Of a stretch of 64,000 nt of DNA, positions 36,683-45,664 are shown piece after piece. The translations under genes were made by a program, and so were the position numbers. Origin of the DNA: Nitrobacter vulgaris (GTDB lineage: Bacteria; Pseudomonadota; Alphaproteobacteria; Rhizobiales; Xanthobacteraceae). The stretch is taken from contig NZ_MWPQ01000019.1 of assembly GCF_002028545.1 (NCBI RefSeq), forward strand, positions 30,622-94,621, given 5' to 3'. Every line of letters begins with the position of its first letter. The stretch's first letter is position 1. The notes under the pieces were generated by a model. The model was not told where the DNA came from and did no database searches. It saw nothing but the letters and a program-made list of their open reading frames with translations.

Positions 36683-38272
36683 ATGACCAAACCCAAGGTT
36701 CTCATTTCCGATGCGCTTAGCCCTGCCGCCGTGCAGATCTTCAAGGATCGCGGCATCGAGGTCGATTTCCAGCCTGCGCTAGGCAAGGACAAGGACAAGC
36801 TCGCCGAGATCATCGGCAACTATGACGGCCTTGCCATCCGCTCCGCCACCAAGGCGACCGCGAAAATTCTCGCCAATGCCAAGAAGCTGAAGGTGATCGG
36901 CCGCGCCGGCATCGGCGTCGACAACGTTGAGATTCCGGCGGCGACGGCCAAGGGCGTCATCGTCATGAACACGCCGTTCGGCAACTCGATCACGACCGCC
37001 GAACATGCGATCACCCTGATGCTGGCGCTGGCGCGCGAAATTCCCGCCGCCGATGCCTCGACCCAGGCCGGCAAGTGGGAGAAGAACCGCTTCATGGGCG
37101 TCGAGATCACCGGCAAGACGCTGGGCGTGATCGGCTGCGGCAACATCGGCTCGATCGCCGCCGACCGCGCGCTTGGCCTGAAGATGAAGGTGATTGCGTT
37201 CGATCCGTTCCTGTCTCCGGAGCGGGCCAAGGATCTCGGCGTGGAGAAGGTCGAACTCGACGATCTGTTTACGCGCGCTGACTTCATCACGCTGCATACG
37301 CCGCTGACCGACAAGACTCGCAACATCATCGACGCTGCCGCTATCGCCAAGATGAAGAAGGGCGTGCGCATCATCAACTGTGCGCGTGGCGGCCTGGTGG
37401 ACGAGCAGGCGTTGGTCGATGCGCTCAACGCCAAGCAAGTCGCAGGTGCGGCGTTCGACGTGTTTGTCGAGGAGCCTGCCACCAAGAACGTGCTGTTCGG
37501 CCATCCCAACGTGATCTGCACGCCGCATCTCGGCGCCTCCACCACCGAAGCGCAGGAGAACGTGGCATTGCAGGTTGCTGAGCAGATGTCAGACTATCTG
37601 CTCACCGGTGCGATCACCAACGCCATCAATTTTCCCTCGATCACGGCGGAGGAAGCGCCGAAGCTGAAGCCGTTTGTCGAGCTTGCGGAAAAGCTCGGCT
37701 CGTTCGCCGGTCAGCTCACGGAGACCGGAATCTCAAAGGTGACCATCACCTATGAGGGGCACGTCGCCGAAATGAAGATCAAAGCGCTGACCTCGGCGGC
37801 GCTGTCGGGCCTGCTGCGGCCGATGCTGGGCGATGTCAACGTCGTGTCCGCGCCGGTCGTCGCCAAAGAGCGCGGCATGGTGGTGGACGAGGTCGTCCGC
37901 GCCGCGCAGAGCGATTATGAAAGCCTCATCACGGTAACGGTCGCAACCGAACGGCAGGAGCGTTCGGTGTCGGGAACGGTTTACGCCGATGGTCAGCCGC
38001 GCCTCGTCGACGTCAAGGGCATCCGCGTCGATGCCGAGTTTGGCAAGTCGATGATCTACGTCACCAACGAGGACAAGCCGGGCTTCATCGGCAAGTTCGC
38101 CTCTCTGCTCGGTGACGCGGGCGTCAACATCGCGACGTTCAATCTCGGCCGTAACAAGCAAGGCGGCGACGCCATCGCGCTGGTTGAGGTTGACGGCAGC
38201 GTGCCGGAGAACGTTCTCGCCAAGGTGCAGGCGCTGCCGCAGGTCAAGCAGGCCAAGGTGCTGACCTTCTGA
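36683..38272 (+). CDS. serA: D-3-phosphoglycerate dehydrogenase
   Basis: A 529-residue long-form SerA that oxidises 3-phosphoglycerate to 3-phosphohydroxypyruvate, the first step of serine synthesis. The NAD fold has LGVIGCGNIGSIAADRAL, followed by INCARGGLVDEQAL and HLGASTTEAQENVA with the catalytic His. Residues about 320-450 are the intervening ASB domain, and the C-terminus is an ACT domain (MIYVTNEDKPGFIGKFASLL) that binds serine for feedback. The ribosome binding site GAGGA is next to the repeat element. Confidence 0.96.
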   Translation: MTKPKVLISDALSPAAVQIFKDRGIEVDFQPALGKDKDKLAEIIGNYDGLAIRSATKATAKILANAKKLKVIGRAGIGVDNVEIPAATAKGVIVMNTPFGNSITTAEHAITLMLALAREIPAADASTQAGKWEKNRFMGVEITGKTLGVIGCGNIGSIAADRALGLKMKVIAFDPFLSPERAKDLGVEKVELDDLFTRADFITLHTPLTDKTRNIIDAAAIAKMKKGVRIINCARGGLVDEQALVDALNAKQVAGAAFDVFVEEPATKNVLFGHPNVICTPHLGASTTEAQENVALQVAEQMSDYLLTGAITNAINFPSITAEEAPKLKPFVELAEKLGSFAGQLTETGISKVTITYEGHVAEMKIKALTSAALSGLLRPMLGDVNVVSAPVVAKERGMVVDEVVRAAQSDYESLITVTVATERQERSVSGTVYADGQPRLVDVKGIRVDAEFGKSMIYVTNEDKPGFIGKFASLLGDAGVNIATFNLGRNKQGGDAIALVEVDGSVPENVLAKVQALPQVKQAKVLTF

Positions 38273-38304
38273 CCGGCCGAGGCCTGATCATGATGGATCT
38301 ACGG

Positions 38305-38395
38305 CTAGAGCCTTTCCCGCTTCTGATGAAATCAGAAGCGGTGCTCTATGATTTTGATCTGACGCGTCACGCAAACCCGGCATCCACTTCGCTAG
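38305..38395 (-). repeat. dispersed intergenic repeat, copy 3, with a perfect hairpin
   Basis: On the minus strand it reads TAGCGAAGTGGATGCCGG, then GACGCGTCAGATCAAAA, matching the repeat at 9.6 and 16.7 kb. It is followed by CCGCTTCTGAT (38317-38327), GAA, ATCAGAAGCGG (38331-38341), an 11-bp perfect stem. It lies between convergent serA and the S10 peptidase gene and may act as a bidirectional end signal, although no T-run follows. Confidence 0.75.
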
Positions 38396-38423
38396 AAACA
38401 CCATAAGTCAGCCCGGCGTTTCA

Positions 38424-39977
38424 TCACTTCATCAGCGCGCGAACCTCGTCGCGCAGCGCCTGACGCGAGCCGTCGTGCGAATAGAACATGTGGCCGCCGG
38501 GATAGACCACAAACTTGCCCCGGTCGCGCGAGCCGAAGGTCGGTAATTGATCGAGGCGGATCTGGGAGGCGAGATAAGGTGTCGCCAGATCAAACAATCC
38601 ATGTGCGACAAGCAGCTTGAATTTTGCGTCCGCAGCAAGCAGTTCGCGGATGTCAGACGTCGACTCGACGGACGACCGGCTCTTGCCGAAATCCCATTCC
38701 CGGTTGACGCTGCGGCTGAGCAGTTCATAGGAGCCCGCCGGCCGCCAGTTCAGCTTGTGTGCATAGAGTTCGAACGCCGCCGATGTCAGCGCGGATAGCA
38801 GCGGCTCCTCCGAAGGGTCGTTGAAGTCGCTGGCGCTTGATTCCGGGTAGGGGTCGAACCCCAGCACCGAGGCATCATAGCGTCCGGTTACCTTGCCGCT
38901 GCTGCGGTCGAAGGCGCGGCGGAATTCGCTGACGTCGAATCGCCCGGCGAGGCGGCGGCTCTCCGCCTGATCGATTCCCGTCAGTGACGCGAAGCGGTCG
39001 GCAAGCCGCCGCGTGGCTTCCGCATCGGCCTGTCCCTTGACGAGATCGGTCAGGAAGTCACCCCGTGCATAGGCTTCAACGTCGGCCATGTCCGCGCGGG
39101 TCAGCGTTCTGTCCTTCTCCTTTTCCCGTGCAACCGCCGCCATGCTCGGCAGGCTTGCCACGAACCGGGTCAACCCCGCGCCCAACACGTCGCCGAAGTC
39201 AAGCGCCGGGGAGATCAGAATCAGCCCCTTGACGGCGACGCCCTGCCGGGTCAGCAGGTTACGGGCGATCTTCGGTCCGCGAATGCCGCCATAGCTTTCG
39301 CCGGTGATGAATTTCGGCGACTGCATCCGGTCGGCTTTCTCCAGCCAGCGCCGGATCACCAGAGCAATCGAGTCCACGTCGCCATCGACTGTGAGGAAGC
39401 GTTTTCGTGCGTCGTCCCCGTGCGCCACCATGCGGCTGTAGCCGGTGCCCAACGGATCGATGAAAACGAGATCGGTGAAGTCGAGCCAGGTTTCCGCGTT
39501 CGGCTCCAGCGGCATTGGAATGGAAGGGCTGGTGATCGCGCGGTCCATCGGGATGCGCCAGGGGCCGTTGCTGCCGAATTGCAGCCACGCCGAAGAGGCG
39601 CCGGGACCACCGTTGAAAACAAAGGTCACCGGGCGGCTGCGGGAATCGGCGCCGTCGAGTTGATAGGCTGTGGTGGCGATGTCCGCTTGCGGTTCGCCTT
39701 TGTCGTTAAAAATACGAATAGTGCCCGCCGTTGCGGCGAAGGCCAACGTCCGGCCCGGTAGGACGAGCTTATGCCTGGTGGTCGAATCCGGCGGCAACCG
39801 GCGATTGTCGGCGGTTGCGGCAGGCCGGTCGCCGCCGTCCCGAGGGTCGGCGGGCGTGGTTTCTGCATGGTGCGATGGCGCGTCGGACGCCCCCTCGCGC
39901 GTGTAAGCGGCAGAAGGAGCCAGTATCGCCAGCAACATCGCTCCCGCGCATAACTCGCGGGTCATCAGACGGCGCAT
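38424..39977 (-). CDS. S10 family serine carboxypeptidase-like protein
   Basis: A 517-residue secreted peptidase. A signal peptide (ELCAGAMLLAILAPSAAY) is followed by a variable acidic linker. The catalytic domain has FVFNGGPGASSAWLQFGSNGPW (oxyanion region), FIDPLGTGYS, and KFITGESYGGIRGP with the nucleophile serine. The C-terminal end has VVYPGGHMFYSH, providing the histidine. These are the S10 signatures. It would remove C-terminal residues from peptides in the periplasm. AGGAGG precedes the ATG. Monocistronic. Confidence 0.88.
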   Translation of the reverse strand: MRRLMTRELCAGAMLLAILAPSAAYTREGASDAPSHHAETTPADPRDGGDRPAATADNRRLPPDSTTRHKLVLPGRTLAFAATAGTIRIFNDKGEPQADIATTAYQLDGADSRSRPVTFVFNGGPGASSAWLQFGSNGPWRIPMDRAITSPSIPMPLEPNAETWLDFTDLVFIDPLGTGYSRMVAHGDDARKRFLTVDGDVDSIALVIRRWLEKADRMQSPKFITGESYGGIRGPKIARNLLTRQGVAVKGLILISPALDFGDVLGAGLTRFVASLPSMAAVAREKEKDRTLTRADMADVEAYARGDFLTDLVKGQADAEATRRLADRFASLTGIDQAESRRLAGRFDVSEFRRAFDRSSGKVTGRYDASVLGFDPYPESSASDFNDPSEEPLLSALTSAAFELYAHKLNWRPAGSYELLSRSVNREWDFGKSRSSVESTSDIRELLAADAKFKLLVAHGLFDLATPYLASQIRLDQLPTFGSRDRGKFVVYPGGHMFYSHDGSRQALRDEVRALMK

Positions 39978-40390
39978 CTCTCCTCCTGTTCTCGGCGGTT
40001 GAGCGGTAAGCCGAACATTGATTATCGAGCGTCCTTAAAAACTATGGCGGGCACGGGACCGCATGGAAGCCGCAGGACGCCACGTTTGTCAGGATGAATC
40101 AACGGCTTGGAGGGGCAGTTCGGGGCCGTTCCGGCTTGCGTCAACCGCACGCATCCTTTATCCGATGGGACGCCTCGCGTGGCTGGCGGCTTTGTATTGC
40201 GTCTGTCGTGTTTCGGCTGGCGGGGTGGTCCGGAAGATCGCTTCATTTTCGCTGCGATCTTTTTTCAAGCGAGTTTCCGAACCCACACCATTTACGACAA
40301 TCACGAGTTGCCGGTGCCCTTCGAATTCGAGGTTCGTTACCGAAGGCGCTGTCGAGACACGCCCCACTTTTGCAAGGAATTTCCGCGGAA
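39978..40390. other. 413-base gap between the S10 gene and purA
   Basis: Divergent promoter region. Several frames are open here and run into purA, but none looks coding. It contains a plus-strand terminator at 40235-40265. A possible promoter, TTGCGT-N15-TTTATC, lies at about 40138-40164, but the spacing is short. Nothing else is recognised. Confidence 0.5.
40235..40265 (+). terminator. Rho-independent terminator ahead of purA
   Basis: AGATCGC (40235-40241), 12-base loop, GCGATCT (40254-40260), then TTTTT. No plus-strand gene lies upstream for more than 1.9 kb, so it must end a leader or a small RNA that starts in the gap; purA begins 125 bases later. Confidence 0.7.
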
Positions 40391-41683
40391 ATGACCAACG
40401 TTGTCGTCGTCGGCGCCCAATGGGGCGACGAGGGAAAGGGCAAGATCGTCGACTGGCTGTCGGAGCAGGCGGATATCGTCGTTCGCTTCCAGGGTGGCCA
40501 TAATGCTGGTCATACGCTCGTTATCGACGGAAATACCTATAAGCTGGCATTGCTGCCCTCGGGGGTCGTCCGCTCGTCGAAGCTGTCGATCATCGGCAAT
40601 GGTGTCGTGTTCGATCCGCAAGCCTTCGTCAACGAGGTCGAGAAGCTGAAGGGGCAGGGCGTCAAAATCGGCCCCGACAACCTGCGCGTTGCCGAGAACG
40701 TCACGCTGATCCTGCCGCTGCATCGCGAACTGGACAGCTTGCGCGAGAATGCAAGCGCGGCGACAGCGATCGGTACCACCCAGCGCGGCATCGGTCCGGC
40801 CTATGAGGACAAGGTCGGCCGCCGCGCCATCCGCCTGATGGACCTCGCCGACCCGCAGACGCTGCCGCACAAGATCGAGCGGCTGCTCACCCATCACAAC
40901 GCGCTGCGCCGCGGCCACGGTATCGCGGAAGTGGATAGCGGCGCGCTGTTGAAGGAGCTCGCCGCAATTGCGCCGCGTGTGCTGCCCTATGCTGACAGCG
41001 TGTGGAATCTGCTCGATCACAAGCGCCGCGAAGGCAAGCGCATCCTGTTTGAAGGCGCTCAAGGCGCGTTGCTGGACGTCGATCACGGCACCTACCCTTA
41101 CGTCACCTCCTCCAACACTGTTGCAGCCCAGGCGGCCACGGGCACCGGCATGGGACCGAGCGCGCTCGGCTACGTACTCGGTATCTGCAAGGCCTACACG
41201 ACGCGTGTCGGCCAAGGGCCGTTCCCGACCGAACTCACGGACGAAATCGGCGAAACGATCGGTCAGCGCGGCAAGGAATTCGGCGTCAACACCGGGCGTA
41301 AACGGCGTTGCGGCTGGTTCGACGCCATGCTGGTACGGCAGACCGTGCGTACCAGCGGCATACATGGCCTTGCACTGACCAAACTCGATATTCTTGACGG
41401 CTTTGACACGATCCAAGTCTGCACTGGCTACCGTCTCGACGGCAAGGACATCGACCATCTGCCGGCCGGAGAGGGGGCGCAGGCTCGCATCGAGCCAGTT
41501 TATGAAACGATCGAGGGCTGGAAGGAGCCGACGGCCAACGCGCGTTCATGGGCGGCCTTGCCGGCTCAAGCCATCAAATATGTTCGCCGGATTGAGGAAC
41601 TGGTGGGGTGTCCGGTCGCTCTGTTGTCTACTAGCCCCGAGCGCGAAGACACCATTTTAGTTCAGAACCCTTTCGAGGCTTAA
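40391..41683 (+). CDS. purA: adenylosuccinate synthetase
   Basis: A 430-residue enzyme joining IMP and aspartate with GTP in AMP synthesis. It starts [23 protein letters not shown], containing the GDEGKGK P-loop, followed by [12 protein letters not shown], the IMP-loop residues [20 protein letters not shown], and [19 protein letters not shown]. Length and motifs are complete. The frame is open for 300 bases upstream, but conserved sequence begins at this ATG. It is followed 51 bases later by a membrane protein gene. Confidence 0.96.
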   Translation: MTNVVVVGAQWGDEGKGKIVDWLSEQADIVVRFQGGHNAGHTLVIDGNTYKLALLPSGVVRSSKLSIIGNGVVFDPQAFVNEVEKLKGQGVKIGPDNLRVAENVTLILPLHRELDSLRENASAATAIGTTQRGIGPAYEDKVGRRAIRLMDLADPQTLPHKIERLLTHHNALRRGHGIAEVDSGALLKELAAIAPRVLPYADSVWNLLDHKRREGKRILFEGAQGALLDVDHGTYPYVTSSNTVAAQAATGTGMGPSALGYVLGICKAYTTRVGQGPFPTELTDEIGETIGQRGKEFGVNTGRKRRCGWFDAMLVRQTVRTSGIHGLALTKLDILDGFDTIQVCTGYRLDGKDIDHLPAGEGAQARIEPVYETIEGWKEPTANARSWAALPAQAIKYVRRIEELVGCPVALLSTSPEREDTILVQNPFEA

Positions 41684-41734
41684 CGGGGTGTTACGGGAAT
41701 GCGTTCAAGGTTAATGTTCGTGCATTGAGGAGAC

Positions 41735-43291
41735 ATGGCTGATTATTACCCGCTGATCGCACGCGCTATCTCTGGACTGGACGTCAACGCGCCCGGCGAG
41801 CAGCGGCGCGCGCTCTACGAGCGGGCAAGGACGGCTCTGATCGCTCAGCTCCGCGGCGTCGAGCCGCCTTTAAGCGAGTCCGAGATCACCCGCGAGCGGT
41901 TGGCGCTGGAAGAGGCTGTGCGCAAGGTCGAGTCCGAGGCTGCCCAACGCGCTCGCGAGGCCTCGCGTAGTGGTGGTTCGCGCTCCGGCGATGCTTTCCG
42001 TGCCGCGACGCGCGCTGCGATGAAGTCGCAGGACCCGGCTGCCCCGCCGTCAGCCCGCTCGCGCGTCAACGCGACACCCCAACCGCGCAATCTGCGCGCT
42101 GACTCACCCCCATCTGATCCACCCTCATCCGCCAATCCGCCGCCGTCTTGGCGACCTCCCGGGCCGCCGATCCCAATACAGGATGAGCCGCCGCCTGCCC
42201 GCGAGCGGCAAAGCCAGGGGCAGCCGCGCCGCAATCTCGAGCCCGATCGCCCGCCGCCGCCGGTTCCGGGTTTTCGAGACGTTACCGCGGATGCTGACGA
42301 TCTCGGCCGCGCCGCGGCGCAAGCCAATCGCTCGGCCCGCCGCACCTATGCCAATGTGCGATCACAGTCACCCGAATTCGACCGGCTTGAGCCGAGCCTT
42401 GAGAATCGCGGTGCGTTCGAGGGAGCGTACCCTTCCAATGAATCGTCCTTCGGCGGTGCCGTGGACGACCAACCGCCGCCCCTGCCGCGTTCGTGGCCGC
42501 AGCCTGGTCGCGACAGACCGAAGCGCGTGTTCGGCGGCGGCTTTCCGCTCAAGACTGCGATCGCGGTCGGCCTGGTGTTGATCCTCGCCGGAGCTGGAAT
42601 TGTCTGGGGTCCGAATGCGGTTTCGGCCGTGCGCGGGCTGTTCGATTCCTCAAACCAAACTGCCGAGGTTGCGAAGCCGGCCACGCCGGGACTGAAGCCG
42701 AAGATCGCTGATCGGGTCGGTCAGCCTTCGTTATCCGAAACGATTGCGCCGGTGGCGCAGCGCGTCGTGCTGTATGACGAGGATCCGTCGGATCCCAAGG
42801 GCAAGCAGTATGTCGGCTCGGTGGTGTGGCGCACCGAAGAAGTGAAGGGCGCGGCTGGTAACACGCCGGAGATTGCGGTGCGCGCCGAGATCGAAGTCCC
42901 CGAACGTAAGTTCAAGATGACGATGTCGTTCCGCCGCAACACCGATACCTCGCTGCCCGCCAGTCATACGGCAGAGCTGACCTTTGTGTTGCCGCAGGAT
43001 TTCGACGGCGGCGGAGTCTCCAACGTCCCCGGCATCCTGATGAAGTCCAACGAACAGTCCCGCGGCACCCCGCTGGCGGGGCTTGCCGTCAAGGTCACCG
43101 ACGGCTTCTTCCTGGTCGGGCTATCGAACGTCGAGTCCGATCGGGCGCGTAATCTTCAGCTCTTGAAAGAGCGCTCGTGGTTTGACGTGCCGCTGGTCTA
43201 TACGAATCAACGTCGCGCGATCATCGCCATCGAGAAAGGCGCGCCGGGGGATCGTGCGTTCAACGAGGCTTTCACGGCGTGGGGCGAGTAG
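41735..43291 (+). CDS. hypothetical single-span membrane protein downstream of purA
   Basis: A 518-residue protein of unknown function. Residues 1-75 look like a folded helical domain (DYYPLIARAISGLDVNAPGE, then a coiled-coil-like region). Residues 95-265 are proline-, serine- and arginine-rich and probably disordered. A single membrane segment spans about 271-291. Residues 330-518 form a soluble domain beyond the membrane (VVLYDEDPSDPKGKQYVGSV, VPERKFKMTMSFRRNTD, FDVPLVYTNQRRAIIAIEKG). It probably follows purA in the same transcript. I believe similar genes sit beside purA in relatives, but this needs a search. Confidence 0.75.
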   Translation: MADYYPLIARAISGLDVNAPGEQRRALYERARTALIAQLRGVEPPLSESEITRERLALEEAVRKVESEAAQRAREASRSGGSRSGDAFRAATRAAMKSQDPAAPPSARSRVNATPQPRNLRADSPPSDPPSSANPPPSWRPPGPPIPIQDEPPPARERQSQGQPRRNLEPDRPPPPVPGFRDVTADADDLGRAAAQANRSARRTYANVRSQSPEFDRLEPSLENRGAFEGAYPSNESSFGGAVDDQPPPLPRSWPQPGRDRPKRVFGGGFPLKTAIAVGLVLILAGAGIVWGPNAVSAVRGLFDSSNQTAEVAKPATPGLKPKIADRVGQPSLSETIAPVAQRVVLYDEDPSDPKGKQYVGSVVWRTEEVKGAAGNTPEIAVRAEIEVPERKFKMTMSFRRNTDTSLPASHTAELTFVLPQDFDGGGVSNVPGILMKSNEQSRGTPLAGLAVKVTDGFFLVGLSNVESDRARNLQLLKERSWFDVPLVYTNQRRAIIAIEKGAPGDRAFNEAFTAWGE

Positions 43292-43457
43292 CGCTTCTTG
43301 GACGGTGACTTTGGCGCTGTTATACACGTGAAGCGTGGTTATTAAGATTCTCTGTCACGTCGGGACATATTCTCTCCGGAAGGTCGCTTTTGATTGAATC
43401 AGAGGTGACGAACGCAGGGAATATTCCGCATGACCAGCAGATATCGAAAACGTACCT

Positions 43458-43646
43458 TTATGCGGTGCGGTCCTCGCCTGCGGGCGAGGCCGTGCTCGCG
43501 ACATGATGCGACTTGGCCTCGGCGGTCTCCGCTTGGCTCGCCAACGTGCGATGCTCTGGCCCGATCTGCTCGGCCGCGTTGTCGAGCAACTCGCGCAAGT
43601 GCGCGACATATTCGGCGCCAAACTTCTGCGGCGGAATCTGACTCAT
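43458..43646 (-). CDS. small hypothetical protein, 62 residues
   Basis: Begins MSQIPPQKFGAEYVAHLREL, continues as an amphipathic helix, and ends in an alanine-rich acidic tail. GGGGAGGGGC lies before the ATG, a strong ribosome binding site. No membrane segment. Function unknown; I do not recognise a family. The reading frame is open further upstream, but that part has non-coding composition. Confidence 0.55.
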   Translation of the reverse strand: MSQIPPQKFGAEYVAHLRELLDNAAEQIGPEHRTLASQAETAEAKSHHVASTASPAGEDRTA

Positions 43647-43935
43647 GCAATGCCCCTCCCCATCGACATGATCTCCAAAGTAAAGCCAGTTTCCGATGCG
43701 ATCATGCAAGACGCTTGAGCAGAGAAAGTGGCGGCGTAATGGGGCGGAGTTGCGTCTTGGGCAGGGAGATGTCAGGGCAGACCGCAGCGTTGTTCCGATA
43801 CGAAGCCACTGATGATTACATGTGAGCAACGAATGATGGAATGATGTGCGAAGGCGCCACGATGGAACAGGAGACCTCATCACGATCGTGCGCGACCGCG
43901 TGACGTAGCTTGCGAAAATTGCCGGGAGAGCCCAT

Positions 43936-44487
43936 GTGAAAGCCATGAGATCCACGCCGAACGACGATTTTTATTTCCGCGACACCTCCCGATCCCGGGG
44001 ATCGGCACGTGCAAAGATCATCGATCAGGACGGTCGTGAAATTCCTGCGGGCGCCGATGGTTTCGAGGCCGGCGCATTCGGGGCATTTAAGCAAGGCGCC
44101 GCGGCATCCGGCGGTTTTGAATTCATCGCGGCATTTCAGCCGCTCACCCGCGAGCAGCGGTTGGCACGGCTGGACGCGATCGCGAAGCTGCTTGACGTTG
44201 CTTTCGTCGTTCCAGGAACGAACATCCGCTACGGCATCGATGGCTTGATCGGGCTGGTGCCGGTGATCGGCGACGTCATAACCACGGCGTTCTCACTATG
44301 GCTTGTGCGAGAAGCGCGGGCGCTTGGTGCGCCCTGGCACATCACCGCGCGGATGTTGAGCAACGTCGCGGTTGACGGGGTGGTCGGATTGGTGCCCGTG
44401 GCCGGCGATGCCTTCGACGTGATGTTTCGCGCCAACGTGCGCAACGTGCGGATGTTCAGGCGCTGGCTCGAGCGGCAGCCACGTTAG
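43936..44487 (+). CDS. DUF4112 family protein
   Basis: A 183-residue protein. After a polar N-terminus, residues about 70-175 hold the DUF4112 domain: LDAIAKLLDVAFVVPGTNIRYGIDGLIGLVPVIGD, then VDGVVGLVPVAGDAFDVMFRANVRN. Two glycine- and valine-rich LVPVxGD repeats flank hydrophobic segments, suggesting membrane association. Function unknown. It starts with GTG six bases after GGGAGAG; ATG at 43945 is an alternative. Confidence 0.85.
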   Translation: MKAMRSTPNDDFYFRDTSRSRGSARAKIIDQDGREIPAGADGFEAGAFGAFKQGAAASGGFEFIAAFQPLTREQRLARLDAIAKLLDVAFVVPGTNIRYGIDGLIGLVPVIGDVITTAFSLWLVREARALGAPWHITARMLSNVAVDGVVGLVPVAGDAFDVMFRANVRNVRMFRRWLERQPR

Positions 44488-44601
44488 AGCACGAGCCCGA
44501 CTCGAAGCGCCGCGCGAACGCACAGAGGAAACCGGTCCTGAGAAGATCCGTGCTTAGTCAAAACATCAAAACGAGAGCCCGATTCAATTCCGTTTGAGTC
44601 A

Positions 44602-44631
44602 GGTGAATCAGACTCCGGGGTCTGATTCACC
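44602..44631. terminator. perfect 12-bp hairpin between convergent genes
   Basis: GGTGAATCAGAC (44602-44613), TCCGGG loop, GTCTGATTCACC (44620-44631). It lies at the end of the DUF4112 transcript and directly next to the stop codon of the opposite gene. No clear T-run, so it may be an RNA-end stabiliser rather than a true terminator. Confidence 0.55.
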
Positions 44632-44636
44632 AATCT

Positions 44637-44924
44637 TCACGCAGCGTCCTTCGAAGCGCTTGTTTCCGCGGATGCCGTCTCGGATTCGCGGCGAGGCAGC
44701 GGAAAATCGCGGCTGTCATAGAGCGAGCGGATACCGTTCTGATCGAAGCGAGCTTCGTCCACCTGAAGATACGCGCCGTTCAGTGAGTCGGCCGGTAATT
44801 CCTCGATTGCGAAACGTACGGCGTCGGCCGCGGTATCGAAACGGCGGTAGGTAAAACCGGCACGCCTTTTCTTGCGAACCGCGGCGGGAAACAGTTCGGC
44901 GGATTTCTTGAAGCTGAAGGCCAT
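44637..44924 (-). CDS. hypothetical protein, 95 residues
   Basis: Begins MAFSFKKSAELFPAAVRKKR and contains AADAVRFAIEELPADSLNGAYLQVDEARF followed by a conserved-looking RFDQNGIRSLYDSRDFPL. The shape (small basic N-terminus, then alpha/beta residues) resembles small alphaproteobacterial proteins of unknown function. The ATG at 44924 is preferred over a longer upstream frame because the extension looks non-coding. No signal peptide. Confidence 0.7.
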   Translation of the reverse strand: MAFSFKKSAELFPAAVRKKRRAGFTYRRFDTAADAVRFAIEELPADSLNGAYLQVDEARFDQNGIRSLYDSRDFPLPRRESETASAETSASKDAA

Positions 44925-45233
44925 GGCGGAACCTCTACAAATTCGTGTACGCAACGGATCAATGCACTGGCACCGGCCACCCCTGGCCGCTGAGCATCGG
45001 CATGTCATGATGAACAGTTATATAGGTGCGCGGGGTAGAAATTGCGACCTTTTAAGGCCGGGATAATGAATCCGGGGTCCAAAACCAGAATTTCGATAAA
45101 AAGCTCGGCAATCTACTAAGATGGCCCCGGGGCGAGCTGTTTATTCGCCCCGTCGGGGTCAGATTGGAGTGTCCACCCACAGCTGGGACCCATCGTGGCG
45201 CGAGAAGGGTGGAATTCGAGGTAGTCGCCGCCG
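44925..45233. other. 309-base intergenic region
   Basis: No gene seen. It contains a hairpin CGGGGCGA (45128-45135) with TCGCCCCG (45145-45152), not followed by a T-run on either strand, and a short AT-rich part around 45010-45120 that may be the promoter of the 95-residue gene. Confidence 0.45.
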
Positions 45234-45647
45234 CTATTTCGGCTCGAGTTTAACGGCGGCCGAATTAATGCAGTAACGCAAACCGGTGGGTCCAGGACCG
45301 TCATTGAAGACATGGCCGAGATGACCGCTGCATCTCGAGCAAAGCACCTCGGTTCGGATCATGCCGTGGCTGGTGTCGTGCTCCTCATCAATATGGCTTT
45401 TGACCGCAGGCGCGGTGAAGCTCGGCCAGCCGCACCCCGAATCGAACTTGGCGTCGGATTCGAACAGCGTCTGCCCGCATCCGGCGCAGACATAGGTACC
45501 TGTGCGGCGCTCGTGTTCGTATTCGCCGGAGAACGGCTGCTCGGTCGCCTTCTCGCGCAGAACCGCATATTGCATCGGCGTCAGTTCCTTGCGCCATTCG
45601 CTGTCGCTCTTCGTGATTTTGGCTGGCATTGTCCTGCTGTCTGGCAT
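45234..45647 (-). CDS. msrB: peptide methionine-R-sulfoxide reductase
   Basis: A 137-residue enzyme. CAGCG and CSRC provide the four zinc-binding cysteines, and the catalytic cysteine is in RYCINSAA near the C-terminus. GCGWPSFTAP and HLGHVFNDGPGPTGLRYC are family signatures. No signal peptide, so it should be cytosolic. It starts 17 bases after msrA ends, with a GAGGAGGAG binding site, so it is in an operon with msrA. It reduces methionine R-sulfoxide in proteins. Confidence 0.94.
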   Translation of the reverse strand: MPDSRTMPAKITKSDSEWRKELTPMQYAVLREKATEQPFSGEYEHERRTGTYVCAGCGQTLFESDAKFDSGCGWPSFTAPAVKSHIDEEHDTSHGMIRTEVLCSRCSGHLGHVFNDGPGPTGLRYCINSAAVKLEPK

Positions 45648-45664
45648 GACTCCTCCTCTGTTTT

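Noticed and set aside
40063..40503. Plus-strand frame upstream of and overlapping purA
   Set aside because: It crosses the terminator hairpin and runs into purA in another frame; no coding features.
43862..43890. GGAAC motif before the DUF4112 gene, considered as an EcfG promoter
   Set aside because: The only CGT-like word is 18 bases away and reads CGTG, not CGTT.
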